Shown one piece after another: positions 9,726 through 18,547 of a DNA stretch of 64,000 nt. Source of the DNA: Streptomyces sp. YS415 (GTDB taxonomy: Bacteria; Actinomycetota; Actinomycetes; Streptomycetales; Streptomycetaceae); the NCBI RefSeq assembly GCF_023544665.1, contig NZ_JAMJFL010000034.1, positions 1 to 64,000 on the forward strand, in the 5' to 3' direction. The translations under genes and the position numbers were made by a program. The first letter of the stretch is position 1. Every line of letters begins with the position of its first letter. Below the pieces are notes generated by a model, which saw only the letters and a list, made by a program, of their open reading frames with translations, searched no databases and was not told the DNA's origin.

Positions 9726-11090
9726 TCAGCCGCGGATGATCCCCAGCACCTCGTCCCGCACCTTCGCCATCGTCTCCGCGTCCCGGGCCTCCGCGTTCAG
9801 GCGCAGCAGCGGTTCCGTGTTGGACGGGCGGACGTTGAACCACCAGTCGGCGGCGGAGACGGTCAGGCCGTCGAGGTCGTCCAGGGTCACGTCCTCGCGC
9901 GTGCCGTACGCCTCGCGGATCGCCCGGAGGCGGTCGGTCTGGTCGGCGACCGTGGAGTTGATCTCGCCCGAACCCGCGTAGCGGTCGTACTGGGCGACCA
10001 GTGCCGAGAGCGGGCCGTCCTGCTCGCCCAGTGCCGCCAGTACGTGGAGCGCGGCCAGCATGCCCGTGTCCGCGTTCCAGAAGTCGGCGAAGTAGTAGTG
10101 CGCGGAGTGCTCGCCGCCGAAGATCGCGCCGGACTTGGCCATCTCGGCCTTGATGAAGGAGTGGCCCACGCGCGTGCGGACCGGTGTGCCGCCGTTCTCC
10201 CGCACCACCTCGGGGACCGACCAGGACGTGATCAGGTTGTGGATGATCGTGCCCTTGCCGCCGTGGCGGGCCAGTTCGCGCGAGGCGACCAGGGCGGTGA
10301 TGGCGGAGGGTGAGACCGGGGCGCCCTGGGCGTCGACGACGAAGCAGCGGTCGGCGTCGCCGTCGAAGGCGATGCCCAGGTCGGCGGACTCCTCGCGGAC
10401 GCGCCGCTGGAGGTCGACGAGGTTCGCCGGGTCGAGGGGGTTCGCCTCGTGGTTGGGGAAGGTGCCGTCGAGCTCGAAGTACATCGGCACCAGGTCCAGC
10501 GGCAGTCCCGCGAAGACGGTCGGCACGGTGTGGCCGCCCATGCCGTTGCCCGCGTCGACGACGACCTTCAGGGGGCGGATGGAGGTCAGGTCGACGAGCG
10601 AGCGGAGGTGGGCCGCGTAATCCTCCAACGTCTCCCGGCGGGTGACCGTTCCCGTCGTCTCCGCCGGCTTGGGGGCGCCCGACTCGCTCCACTCCTCGAC
10701 CAGTTCGCGGATCTCGGTCAGGCCGGTGTCCTGGCCGACGGGGGCCGCGCCCGCCCGGCACATCTTGATGCCGTTGTACTGGGCCGGGTTGTGCGAGGCC
10801 GTGAACATGGCGCCCGGGAGGTCCAGCGCGCCGGAGGCGTAGTACAGCTGGTCCGTCGAGCACAGGCCGATCTCGGTGACGTCGACGCCCTGCGCGGCCG
10901 CCCCGCGCGCGAAGGCCGCCGCGAGACCGGGCGACGAGGGGCGCATGTCGTGCCCGGTCACGATCGCGCTCGCGCCGGTCACCCGGGCGAAGGCCGCCCC
11001 GAACAGCTCGGCGAGCGGCTCGTCCCACTGGTCGGGTACGACTCCGCGCACGTCGTACGCCTTCACCAGCTGTGACAGATCAGCAGCCAC
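9726..11090 (-). CDS. manB: Phosphomannomutase / phosphoglucomutase
   Basis: A 454-residue alpha-D-phosphohexomutase that converts mannose-6-phosphate to mannose-1-phosphate for GDP-mannose. The phosphoserine loop is TASHNPAQYNGIK, the metal loop is DGDADR, the sugar-binding loop is GGEHSAHYYF and the phosphate-binding loop is RPSNTEPLLRL. The start is a GTG at 11090 (VAADLSQLVKAYDVRG) with AGGAAGG upstream; the frame is open to 11126. It heads the gene order manB, Trm112-like, SIS protein, manA. A longer open frame on the same strand through the following gene is a shadow. Confidence 0.95.
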   Translation of the reverse strand: MAADLSQLVKAYDVRGVVPDQWDEPLAELFGAAFARVTGASAIVTGHDMRPSSPGLAAAFARGAAAQGVDVTEIGLCSTDQLYYASGALDLPGAMFTASHNPAQYNGIKMCRAGAAPVGQDTGLTEIRELVEEWSESGAPKPAETTGTVTRRETLEDYAAHLRSLVDLTSIRPLKVVVDAGNGMGGHTVPTVFAGLPLDLVPMYFELDGTFPNHEANPLDPANLVDLQRRVREESADLGIAFDGDADRCFVVDAQGAPVSPSAITALVASRELARHGGKGTIIHNLITSWSVPEVVRENGGTPVRTRVGHSFIKAEMAKSGAIFGGEHSAHYYFADFWNADTGMLAALHVLAALGEQDGPLSALVAQYDRYAGSGEINSTVADQTDRLRAIREAYGTREDVTLDDLDGLTVSAADWWFNVRPSNTEPLLRLNAEARDAETMAKVRDEVLGIIRG

Positions 11091-11198
11091 GGCCAACCTT
11101 CCTGAAAGTCCCGTCGGACTGCACAAAGTACCCGTACGGGCGGACAGCGCGCTGTGCGATCCCTGAGCGGACCTCAGCCGTGACCGGGTGACGTGGCG

Positions 11199-11624
11199 TC
11201 AGTTGTCCGGGGAGCGCAGCACCCTGAGGTGGCCGCGGCGGGCGACCTCCATGGGGTCCGCCGAGCGGGACCCGCCGCCGGCCCCCGCGGTGCGCTGCTG
11301 CGGGCGGGCCGCCTCGCGCACGGCGTTCGCGAGCGCTTCCAGGTCGTCGCCGCTGGGGCGGGCCGGGGCGGAGGCGTCGAGGAGCCGTACGACCTCCCAC
11401 CCGCGCGGGGCGGTCAGGCGCTCGGAGTGCTCGGCGCACAGGTCGTAGCAGTGGGGTTCGGCGTAGGTGGCGAGCGGGCCGAGGACCGCGGTCGAGTCGG
11501 CGTAGACGTACGTCAGCGTCGCGACGGCGGGACGGCCGCAAGCGGTGCGCGAACAGCGACGTACAGGGCTCACGACGTTGGACGGTACCGCACTCTTGAG
11601 CGGGCCGCGACGACTCTCCCCCAC
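11199..11624 (-). CDS. DUF3499 family protein
   Basis: A small protein of 141 residues with the core PVRRCSRTACGRPAVATLTYVYADSTAVLGPL and later EPHCYDLCAEHSERLTAPRGWEV. The four cysteines in C-x4-C and C-x3-C spacing look like a zinc ribbon. The GTG at 11624 has GGAG close upstream and gives the N-terminus ESRRGPLKSAVPSNV. A shorter start at the GTG at 11573 would remove 17 residues but lacks a good ribosome-binding site. The function is unknown. The position beside manB is conserved across actinobacteria. Confidence 0.8.
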   Translation of the reverse strand: MGESRRGPLKSAVPSNVVSPVRRCSRTACGRPAVATLTYVYADSTAVLGPLATYAEPHCYDLCAEHSERLTAPRGWEVVRLLDASAPARPSGDDLEALANAVREAARPQQRTAGAGGGSRSADPMEVARRGHLRVLRSPDN

Positions 11625-11916
11625 GTCACTCCACCGTGTCGTGCTGTGAAACGCCCCACACATCCCTTCTGCCCCACCTCGCTGACCTGCGACAACGCCG
11701 GTTTCCGGCCGTTCGGACCGGAGGGGATCCGGTCAACACCCGGTACAAACCCTGCCAATTGCCTGGGAAGTGCCGGTCTTCGAGAGATACGGAATCGAGC
11801 CCGACCTTGGCCGGAACGGTCATCCGGCGACAGGGCGCGCGGGGCGGGTGGACGGCGGCTCCGATGCCGTGTGGAGCAGGGCGCCCGGTCGCGGCGAGGA
11901 CTACGCTTCACCAGTG

Positions 11917-12366
11917 ATGGACAACCCCGTACCACCCCGTGCCGCCGGCCCCGGGCCCCGCCGTCGTGATCGCCACGGCCGAGGCATGCGAGGGCCGATC
12001 GCGCCGCCGCAGGTGCCGCTGGCGGCGAGCCGTGCCGAGGCGTTCGCCGACCTGGTGCAGGACTCCGTGGACCGCCTCGAGCGACGGTGGCCGCAGCTGG
12101 CCGACATCGACTTCCTGGTCCTCGAGGTGCCGCCGCTGGGCGGCGCGGGTCAGGGCTGGAACGACGAGGCCGTGCCGCTGGGCGGGTCGATCGCGGCGCG
12201 TGAGGGACGGCCGGCGCGGGTGGTCATCTACCGGCGGCCCGTGGAGATCCGCACCAAGGGGCGCGACGAGCGGGCCGCGCTGGTGCACGAGATCGTCGTC
12301 GAGCAGGTGGCCGACCTGCTGGGGCTCACTCCCGAGACCGTGGATCCGCGGTACGGGGAGGACTGA
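11917..12366 (+). CDS. Metallopeptidase-like (zincin, DUF1025-type) protein with altered active site
   Basis: A 149-residue protein related to the minimal zincins that usually carry HExxH. The N-terminus is basic and disordered, and the domain starts near residue 40 (EAFADLVQDSVDRLERRWPQ). The expected site reads LVHEIVVEQVADLLGL, so His and Glu are present but the second histidine is valine-glutamate instead. The C-terminus is PETVDPRYGED. The ATG at 11917 is chosen because the open frame further upstream lacks coding character. Its stop lies 7 bp from that of the convergent DUF5719 gene. Peptidase activity is doubtful without the second ligand. Confidence 0.8.
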   Translation: MDNPVPPRAAGPGPRRRDRHGRGMRGPIAPPQVPLAASRAEAFADLVQDSVDRLERRWPQLADIDFLVLEVPPLGGAGQGWNDEAVPLGGSIAAREGRPARVVIYRRPVEIRTKGRDERAALVHEIVVEQVADLLGLTPETVDPRYGED

Positions 12367-12373
12367 GCCCCGG

Positions 12374-13867
12374 CTACTCCTGCAGCACCGACAGGTCCTG
12401 CTCCGCCTGCGGGACCTTCACCGTCCCGCGGTCGTCCGGCAGGGTCTGGACCGTGAAGGCCGGGACGCTTCCCTGGGCCGAGGACAGCGTCCGGGAGCCG
12501 TGGACCGGCCCGCCCGAGACCGTCTCGACCGTGAGCGCGTACGTGCCCTTCAGGCCCTCCGGCGCCGGCAGGTCGACGTTCTGGGTCGTGCCCTTCCTGA
12601 TCGTGTACGTCCGGGAGGCCTCCGTGCCGCCCTCGCTGCCCGCCGATGCCGTGACCTTGACCTTCGCCGTGGCGGTCGGGGCGGTCAGGGAGAGGGTGGT
12701 GCCCTTCGCGGTGTTCTCCGCGGCCGTCGCGCGGATGCCGACCGGCCTGGTGGCCGGGATGAACGCCGTCTCCTGGTCGGCGCCCTTGCCCCGGACCACC
12801 CGGAGCGCGGCCACCACCGGGACCGAGCGGCTGGTGGGGGTCAGGACCAGCGAGCCCGCCTCGCCGCGCGTGAGGTCGCCGAGGTCGACCGCGGAGGTCA
12901 TGCGCGACTTCACGTGCAGGGTCTCGTTCCCGGCCGGGGTGATCAGGCCGGACGGGGAGGCGAGCTGGACCTTCAGGTCGGCGTCCGAGCCGCCGGGGGT
13001 GAAGGCGACCAGGCGCACCGCGGTGGCGTCCTCGGGGATGCCGGGCAGGACCAGGCTGCCCGCGGGGTCGGTGGAGGCGGCCAGCCAGTCGCCGCCGAGC
13101 TTGTCGTCCAGGGCCTGCACCGCGGCGCCCACGCGCCCGCTGCGGACGTTGACGTGCGCGGTGAGGTTGGTCTGCTTCTCGTCGACGAGCGTGGACAGCA
13201 GGACCGGCTCGGTGGAGTGCGGCGGGACCGTGATGCCGTCCGGGATCGTGGTCTCCAGGGGCCCGTCCTTGCCGTACAGCTCGATGTCGACGACGGCCGC
13301 GGAGTCGTCCGGGTTGGTCAGGTGCACGTAGTCCGTGCGGTCCGTCGCGGTGCTGGCCCCCGGGAACCAGAACTCCGTGTCCGGGGCGGTGCAGTTGACG
13401 CCCTGAAGGCCGCGTCCCGTGCCGGCGGTGACCTCCGTGGTCTGCTGGACGGTCCAGCCGGGGGCGGCCTTCCCCTCGGCGGTGCCGATCAGCGCGGGCG
13501 AGTCGGCCCCGGAGGCGTCCCCGGTGACCGGCTTGCCCGGCTCCTTCGCCGTGAGGACCGGCTTGTCGTCCGCCTTCTTGCCGCTCTTGTCCGCGCCCTC
13601 CGCCGACTGCCCCGCCGCGGCGGCCAGTTCGGCCGTGCCGCCGCCGGCGGTGCCCTTGGTGACGGGCGTGAAGGAGGTGTACGCCGTCTCCGCGAGGTCG
13701 GAGGTGCTCGGGGACGGGCAGAGCAGGCTGGTGCGCTCCACGGGCAGCACGGCCGCCGCCTCGGCGCTGTCCTTGCCGGACGCCTCGGGGGCGCTGAGGG
13801 AGGCGTATCCGGTGACGGCGGCGAGCGCGGTCACACCGGCGAGCAGGGAGAGGGTGGTGCGGTTCAC
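12374..13867 (-). CDS. DUF5719 family secreted protein
   Basis: A 497-residue protein with an N-terminal membrane or signal segment (LSLLAGVTALAAVTGYASLS, residues 6-25) and a large extracytoplasmic part rich in beta strands. Two cysteines (LLCPSP and VNCTAP) may form a disulfide. Its start overlaps the stop of the large glycosyltransferase gene by 4 bp (13864-13867), so translation is probably coupled and the two proteins likely act together at the membrane. The function is unknown; the context suggests envelope glycopolymer or glycoprotein export. Confidence 0.85.
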   Translation of the reverse strand: MNRTTLSLLAGVTALAAVTGYASLSAPEASGKDSAEAAAVLPVERTSLLCPSPSTSDLAETAYTSFTPVTKGTAGGGTAELAAAAGQSAEGADKSGKKADDKPVLTAKEPGKPVTGDASGADSPALIGTAEGKAAPGWTVQQTTEVTAGTGRGLQGVNCTAPDTEFWFPGASTATDRTDYVHLTNPDDSAAVVDIELYGKDGPLETTIPDGITVPPHSTEPVLLSTLVDEKQTNLTAHVNVRSGRVGAAVQALDDKLGGDWLAASTDPAGSLVLPGIPEDATAVRLVAFTPGGSDADLKVQLASPSGLITPAGNETLHVKSRMTSAVDLGDLTRGEAGSLVLTPTSRSVPVVAALRVVRGKGADQETAFIPATRPVGIRATAAENTAKGTTLSLTAPTATAKVKVTASAGSEGGTEASRTYTIRKGTTQNVDLPAPEGLKGTYALTVETVSGGPVHGSRTLSSAQGSVPAFTVQTLPDDRGTVKVPQAEQDLSVLQE

Positions 13868-16800
13868 TGCTGGCTCCCGTCGGGACGCTCGGCTCCGTGG
13901 TGCGGCTGCTGCGGGTCGTAGCCGGTGTCGTAACCCTGCTGGTAGGTCTGGTCGTACTGGCCCTGGTCATACGTGCCCTGCTGGGGCTGTCCGCCGTAGG
14001 CGTACGGGTCGTACTGGCCGGCCTGGTACGGGTCCGCCTGGTAGCCCTGGTCGTAGCCGCCCGCCGGGTACCCCTGGCCGTTCTGGTACTGCTCGCCGTA
14101 GCCGCCGTACTCGGGGGCGCCCGCGTAGTGCGGGGTGTCGTGATCGCCGTAGGGCTGCTGCTGCGGGACCGGGACGGGGGGCGCCTCCTGCGGCGGGGAC
14201 GGGAAGTCGCCCGGGCGGCCCTGCTCCTCGGCCTCCGCCTGGGCGCGCAGGCGGCGGGCGCGGCGGCCCTCGCCGGACACGGCCTGCGCGGGGATCACCG
14301 GCTCCTCGGGGAGGTCGTCGTCGACGTCGCGGCGGCGGCCGGGCAGGGCGAGGACCACGAGGACGACGGCGAGGGAGCCCTGGACCCACAGCCACGCGGT
14401 GTGGCCGATCGGGTCCTCGAAGGTGACGTCCAGCCTGCCGCCGGAGGCGGGGAGTGCGAAGCCCTGCGCCCAGCCGTCGACCGTGGTGCGAGTCAGCGGC
14501 TTGCCGTCCAGGGTGGCCGTCCAGCCCTCGTCGGCGGTGTCGGCCAGCCGCAGGACGCGGCCGTCGGCGCCCTCCGGGACGGTGGTGTGGATCTCGACGG
14601 GTCCCGCGGCCACGGGCTGCGGCTCGCCGGACCCGCCGACGATCGTCGCGCGGGCGACCTCCCGGTCGACCCGCCACAGCGCGCTGCCGTGCTGCTGGCT
14701 GAGCCGGCTCAGGCCGGGCGTCGCGTCCAGCACGCGCGTGACCTCGCGGGGCGCGCCCTTGTGGACGAGGACGTACGCCACGGCGAACTTGCCGAGCTGG
14801 TCGGACTGGTCGGCGCCGGACCCCGCGACGAGGTTGGCGACGACCTTGCCGAGGTCGTCGTTCTCGCCGTCGGCCGCGGCGAGTTCGCCGTCGCCGAGGC
14901 GGGCGCCGGAGCCGCGGACCAGCGTGTAGCCCACGTGGGCGGCGGAGTCGCTGTCGAGGACGAGGGTGCGGGTCTGGTCGCGGTTGCCGCTCTCCTCGGC
15001 GACGAACGCGGGCACCTGCACCGGGTCGCGCCGCTCCAGCGGTCCGTCGGCGCCGTCGATCACCCAGCCGGCGGCGACCAGCAGCGGGCCCGCGGCGGCC
15101 GCGAGGGCGATCAGCGCGGCGACGGGCTGGCGCCAGCCGAAGCTCTGCTCGGCCACGCGTGCGCGTGCCCCGTCGGCGCCGAGCAGGGCGGCGCCCAGCA
15201 ACGCGATGCCGTAGACGAGGGTGGCGGGGCCGGCCCAGGTGGAGCCGTTGGACAGGACCGCGAGGACGAGGCCCGTCAGGGCGACCGCCCAGGCCGTCCG
15301 GATGCCGGCCTGGCGCTCCGAGCGCAGCAGGGCCGCCAGCGCGGCCAGCACGATGCCGATCAGCATCAGCCCGCTGACCGTGCCGGGGCCGCCGGGGCTG
15401 GCGCCGAGCAGGTCCAGGGCACCGGCGGCCGAGGAGCCGTACTCCAGGCCGGCCTCGTCGAAGAAGCCGAACGGGAGCAGCGTCAGCGACCAGGGCGCGA
15501 GGACCAGCAGCGGGGTGCCGAGCTGGGCCAGGAAGCGCAGGCCGTAGGCGGGGATGTCGGTGCGGCGCACGGCCAGCAGGGCCACGCCCAGCAGCAGCGC
15601 GATCGGCCACACGATCGGCGTGAAGGCCGTGGTGACGGTCAGCAGCAGGGCGTACGCCCAGGTGGCGCGCCAGCTGCCGCGGGCGCCGGAGCTGTTCGCG
15701 AGGCCACTGGCGGCGATGCCCGCGCGTGCGGCGAGCGGCAGCAGGACGGCCAGGACGGCGGTGCCGATGCGGCCGCCGGCGAGGGCGCCGGTCGCGGCGG
15801 GCAGGAAGGCGTAGGCGACGGCCGCCCACGCGCGCAGCAGGCGCGACTCGACGAGCGGGCGGGAGGCGAAGTAGGCGGTGAGTCCGGCCAGTGGGACCGA
15901 GCAGACGAGCAGGAGGGTCACCGCGAGTCCGGTCGAGCCGAACAGCACGGAGGCGAGCATCGCCACGAGCGCCAGGTACGGGGGCGCGGACGCGGTGCCG
16001 CCGGTCCCGACCGGGTGCCAGGAGTCCAGGTAGTGCGACCACAGCTCCGCGGAGTCGGCCGGGGCGGGCAGCAGGGCGCCGCCCGCGAGAGCGCCGGCGC
16101 CGAGCAGTTCGCGGCAGGCGGCGAGCGAGACGAGCAGCAGCACCAGGAAGAGCACCGGGCCCGGCTTGCGGGCGATGCGCTTGAGGCGGGCGAACTGCTC
16201 GATCTCCAGGAACTCCGCGTCGTCGCCGCCGGGTCCGGACTCGATGCCGCCGCCGTGCCGTCCGGCGCCGGAGGTGGCCTCGGCGTCGGAGCTGCCGAAG
16301 AGACTGCCCGCGGCCTGCTCCACGGTGGCCCGCACGGTCGCGCCGGGCGGCGGGAACAGCGGCCGCAGCTCGTCCTTGTCGACGACCGGGCGGCCCCGGC
16401 CGCGGCGTCCGGCGATGATCCGCTCGGGCCGCAGCAGCACGCCCAGCAGACCGCGGATCTCGTCCACGGCCTGTCCGGGCACCTTGCCGACGAGATAGGC
16501 GACGGTCCTGAGCAGGGTGCCCAGCACCAGCCGGAACAGCACCCAGGGAAGCAGGGCGGAGCGGCTGTTGACGAGCAGGGTGTAGACGGCGCCGGCCTTG
16601 TCGACCTTGTGCGGGGAGGCCGTGGTGCGGCCCGCGCAGTCGACGGTGCGGCGCTCGCGGGAGGCCGCCTCGGCATGGCGTACGACGGCCTCGGGGGCGA
16701 TGAGGACGCGGTGGCCGGCCGACTGGGCGCGCCAGCACAGGTCGACGTCGTCCCGCATCAGGGGCAGTCGCCGGTCGAAGCCGCCGAGCTGTTCGAAGAC

Positions 16801-17505
16801 GTCGCGGCGGATCAGCATGCCGGCGGTGGACACGGAGAGCACGGACCGGACGTGGTCGTGCTGGCCCTGGTCCTGCTCGCGGCGGTCCAGGCCGGTCCAG
16901 CGGCGGCCGGAGTGGGCGATGGAGACACCGACCTCCAGCAGCTGCCGTTTGTCGTACCAGCCGCGCAGCTTGGGGCCGACGACGGCGACGTCGTCGCGGC
17001 CGAGCTCCAGTTCGTTGTCCACCACCCGCAGCAGCTGGGCCAGGGCGTCGGGTTCGGGGGCGCAGTCGTCGTGCAGCAGCCACAGCCACTGGACGGGCTC
17101 GCCGTGCGGGAGCTCCGGCAGGTCGTACGCGTCGTCGCGCCAAGTGCGCGTGACCGGGTCCCAGCCGCTCGGCCGCTTCAGGTACGGCAGCTCGTCCGGG
17201 GTGAGGACCGGCGCGGTGCGGGCGGCCTCCTCGACGGCCTGGCCGAAGCCGGTGCGCCGGGCGAGGTGCAGGACGCGGTCGGGGCCGAGGGCCTCGGTGA
17301 CCAGCTGGGCGGAGTCGTCGGCGCTGCCGGTGTCGGCGGCCACGACGGACTGCACGGGGCGCTCCTGGCCGAGCAGCCCGGCGAGCGCGTCGGGCAGCCA
17401 GCGGGCACCGTCGTGGGAGACGAGGACCGCGGTCACCACGTGACGCGGGAACTCTGGCGAGGCAGCCGGGTCGTGATGGGCTGCCGAGTGGCTGTGCACG
17501 GACAT
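13864..17505 (-). CDS. Large membrane glycosyltransferase (GT2 domain plus multi-pass membrane region)
   Basis: A 1,213-residue protein. A GT-A glycosyltransferase domain occupies residues about 22-320: VTAVLVSHDGARWLPDALAG at the start, HDDCAPEPDALAQLL as the donor or metal motif, and LPLMRDDVDLCWRA as the acceptor-side ED-like motif. More than ten membrane segments follow (about 450-900), then an extracytoplasmic region and one more segment near 1060. The last 120 residues are a disordered tail of Tyr-Gln-Gly-Pro-Asp repeats. It probably uses a nucleotide- or lipid-linked sugar to build a surface glycan. It is coupled to DUF5719 and lies downstream of whiB. The exact product is unknown. Confidence 0.88.
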   Translation of the reverse strand: MSVHSHSAAHHDPAASPEFPRHVVTAVLVSHDGARWLPDALAGLLGQERPVQSVVAADTGSADDSAQLVTEALGPDRVLHLARRTGFGQAVEEAARTAPVLTPDELPYLKRPSGWDPVTRTWRDDAYDLPELPHGEPVQWLWLLHDDCAPEPDALAQLLRVVDNELELGRDDVAVVGPKLRGWYDKRQLLEVGVSIAHSGRRWTGLDRREQDQGQHDHVRSVLSVSTAGMLIRRDVFEQLGGFDRRLPLMRDDVDLCWRAQSAGHRVLIAPEAVVRHAEAASRERRTVDCAGRTTASPHKVDKAGAVYTLLVNSRSALLPWVLFRLVLGTLLRTVAYLVGKVPGQAVDEIRGLLGVLLRPERIIAGRRGRGRPVVDKDELRPLFPPPGATVRATVEQAAGSLFGSSDAEATSGAGRHGGGIESGPGGDDAEFLEIEQFARLKRIARKPGPVLFLVLLLVSLAACRELLGAGALAGGALLPAPADSAELWSHYLDSWHPVGTGGTASAPPYLALVAMLASVLFGSTGLAVTLLLVCSVPLAGLTAYFASRPLVESRLLRAWAAVAYAFLPAATGALAGGRIGTAVLAVLLPLAARAGIAASGLANSSGARGSWRATWAYALLLTVTTAFTPIVWPIALLLGVALLAVRRTDIPAYGLRFLAQLGTPLLVLAPWSLTLLPFGFFDEAGLEYGSSAAGALDLLGASPGGPGTVSGLMLIGIVLAALAALLRSERQAGIRTAWAVALTGLVLAVLSNGSTWAGPATLVYGIALLGAALLGADGARARVAEQSFGWRQPVAALIALAAAAGPLLVAAGWVIDGADGPLERRDPVQVPAFVAEESGNRDQTRTLVLDSDSAAHVGYTLVRGSGARLGDGELAAADGENDDLGKVVANLVAGSGADQSDQLGKFAVAYVLVHKGAPREVTRVLDATPGLSRLSQQHGSALWRVDREVARATIVGGSGEPQPVAAGPVEIHTTVPEGADGRVLRLADTADEGWTATLDGKPLTRTTVDGWAQGFALPASGGRLDVTFEDPIGHTAWLWVQGSLAVVLVVLALPGRRRDVDDDLPEEPVIPAQAVSGEGRRARRLRAQAEAEEQGRPGDFPSPPQEAPPVPVPQQQPYGDHDTPHYAGAPEYGGYGEQYQNGQGYPAGGYDQGYQADPYQAGQYDPYAYGGQPQQGTYDQGQYDQTYQQGYDTGYDPQQPHHGAERPDGSQQ

Positions 17506-17675
17506 CGAGGTACGGGCCCCGGTTCGGTGGACTGCGGTGGACGCCTGTGCCCCTGGGGGACAGCGGGGCGTCTCGGACGAGCGCCCACACTATCGGCTGG
17601 GCATGCGGACGGCCCGCCGCCTGTGGACAACCCACGTGCGACGGGCCGCTGATCGCGTGCGGCGGTGCCGTCCGG

Positions 17676-17939
17676 TCAGACGGCGGCCTTCTTCAGACGG
17701 CGGCGTTCCCGCTCGGACAGGCCGCCCCAGATGCCGAAGCGCTCGTCGTTGGCGAGGGCGTATTCGAGGCACTCGGAGCGGACCTCACAGGCCAGGCAGA
17801 CCTTCTTGGCCTCGCGGGTGGAGCCGCCCTTCTCGGGAAAGAAGGACTCGGGGTCGGTCTGGGCGCACAGTGCGCGCTCCTGCCAGCCGAGTTCCTCGTC
17901 CGCGTCGTCGACCAGCAGTTGCTGCACCGTCTCGGTCAT
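17676..17939 (-). CDS. whiB: WhiB-family developmental transcription factor WhiB
   Basis: An 87-residue iron-sulfur protein. Four cysteines (C25, C48, C51, C57) would hold a [4Fe-4S] cluster, followed by the GIWGG turn (69-73) and a basic DNA-contacting tail RERRRLKKAAV. Length, sequence and neighbours match classical WhiB, which works with WhiA to start sporulation septation in Streptomyces aerial hyphae. A promoter-like TTGACT-18-TGTAAT lies about 75-104 bp upstream of the start. The gene is followed after 170 bp by the large glycosyltransferase gene. Confidence 0.95.
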   Translation of the reverse strand: MTETVQQLLVDDADEELGWQERALCAQTDPESFFPEKGGSTREAKKVCLACEVRSECLEYALANDERFGIWGGLSERERRRLKKAAV

Positions 17940-18013
17940 GTGCGCCCCTCGTCTGTCTTTTCGCGTCCCCGTGATGTAGCCGTTACCGATTCCGGCTGAA
18001 CGACACGAGTGAA

Positions 18014-18043
18014 ATTACAAGTGTGCTGCTCCGGGCGAGTCAA
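18014..18043 (-). promoter_or_regulatory. Predicted whiB promoter
   Basis: On the minus strand TTGACT (18043-18038) and TGTAAT (18019-18014) are 18 bp apart, a good vegetative-type promoter that would start transcription about 65-70 bp before whiB. From here to 18369 I find no gene; a small inverted repeat CCGTAC/GTACGG lies near 18158-18177. Confidence 0.6.
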
Positions 18044-18369
18044 GCCGAGATCTGCTATTGGGCCCCTTATTCACTCTGCGGAACCAAGGCCTAGCGGAAA
18101 GTGTTCAAATCGGCATAAACCTTGACACGCAGGGGGACCCACGAGGGCCTCCGGCCCGTACAGGGCTAGTACGGACAAGGACGCCCAGGAGTTCGATCTC
18201 GTTCCGACGCGCGCGTCGAAGCGAACCGGATCACAGTCGGATCACGGGACGGCAACGAGGCTTGTGCGCCCGGTAGAGCGCCATGTGTCCCGGGTGCCGC
18301 GTGAACAAACCTTTCGTCAGCGAGATGAACCGGATGAGGTGAACCACGTCCCACATACCGGGGGTCGAG

Positions 18370-18398
18370 TTGACAGTGATGGTGTGAACCGCTGTCCT
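18370..18398 (+). promoter_or_regulatory. Predicted promoter of the polycysteine leader ORF and cysteine dioxygenase
   Basis: TTGACA at 18370-18375 matches the -35 consensus exactly. TGTCCT at 18393-18398, 17 bp on, is a weak -10. Initiation about seven bases later would fall at 18405-18406, on the first base of the leader ORF's ATG, predicting a leaderless transcript. Confidence 0.45.
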
Positions 18399-18405
18399 TG
18401 TGGGC

Positions 18406-18501
18406 ATGCTCGCGAACTTGGCACTCACCTCGACCCGCACCGCCGGGTCCCTCGGTGCTGTCCACGCTCGCTGTGGCTGTTGTTGCTGTCCCAGCTGTTG
18501 A
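18406..18501 (+). CDS. Polycysteine leader peptide (putative cysteine-sensing attenuator ORF)
   Basis: A 31-codon ORF, start MLANLALTSTRTAGSLG, ending RCGCCCCPSC, so six of the last nine residues are cysteine. Five of the six Cys codons are TGT, unusual in a genome that strongly prefers TGC. The ATG lacks a clear Shine-Dalgarno but sits where transcription from the predicted promoter should start. It ends 94 bp before cysteine dioxygenase. Leaderless polycysteine ORFs that make downstream genes respond to cysteine are known in mycobacteria; this ORF has the same design. It is too short to be a likely enzyme and probably acts through the translating ribosome. Confidence 0.75.
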   Translation: MLANLALTSTRTAGSLGAVHARCGCCCCPSC

Positions 18502-18547
18502 GCCGTTCCCGCTCCAGCTGCAGGCCGGGTCCCGTCCCCAGCGACTC

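Noticed and set aside
8236..11028. Single 930-residue protein covering both the SIS gene and manB
   Set aside because: The upstream part is manB read in the wrong frame. The SIS protein begins at its own GTG with a good ribosome-binding site at 9366.
13897..17652. 1,251-codon plus-strand frame opposite the large glycosyltransferase gene
   Set aside because: It is a shadow of the real minus-strand gene, with Gly/Ala/Val/Asp/Arg-rich composition and no domain. The glycosyltransferase motifs and codon bias are on the other strand.
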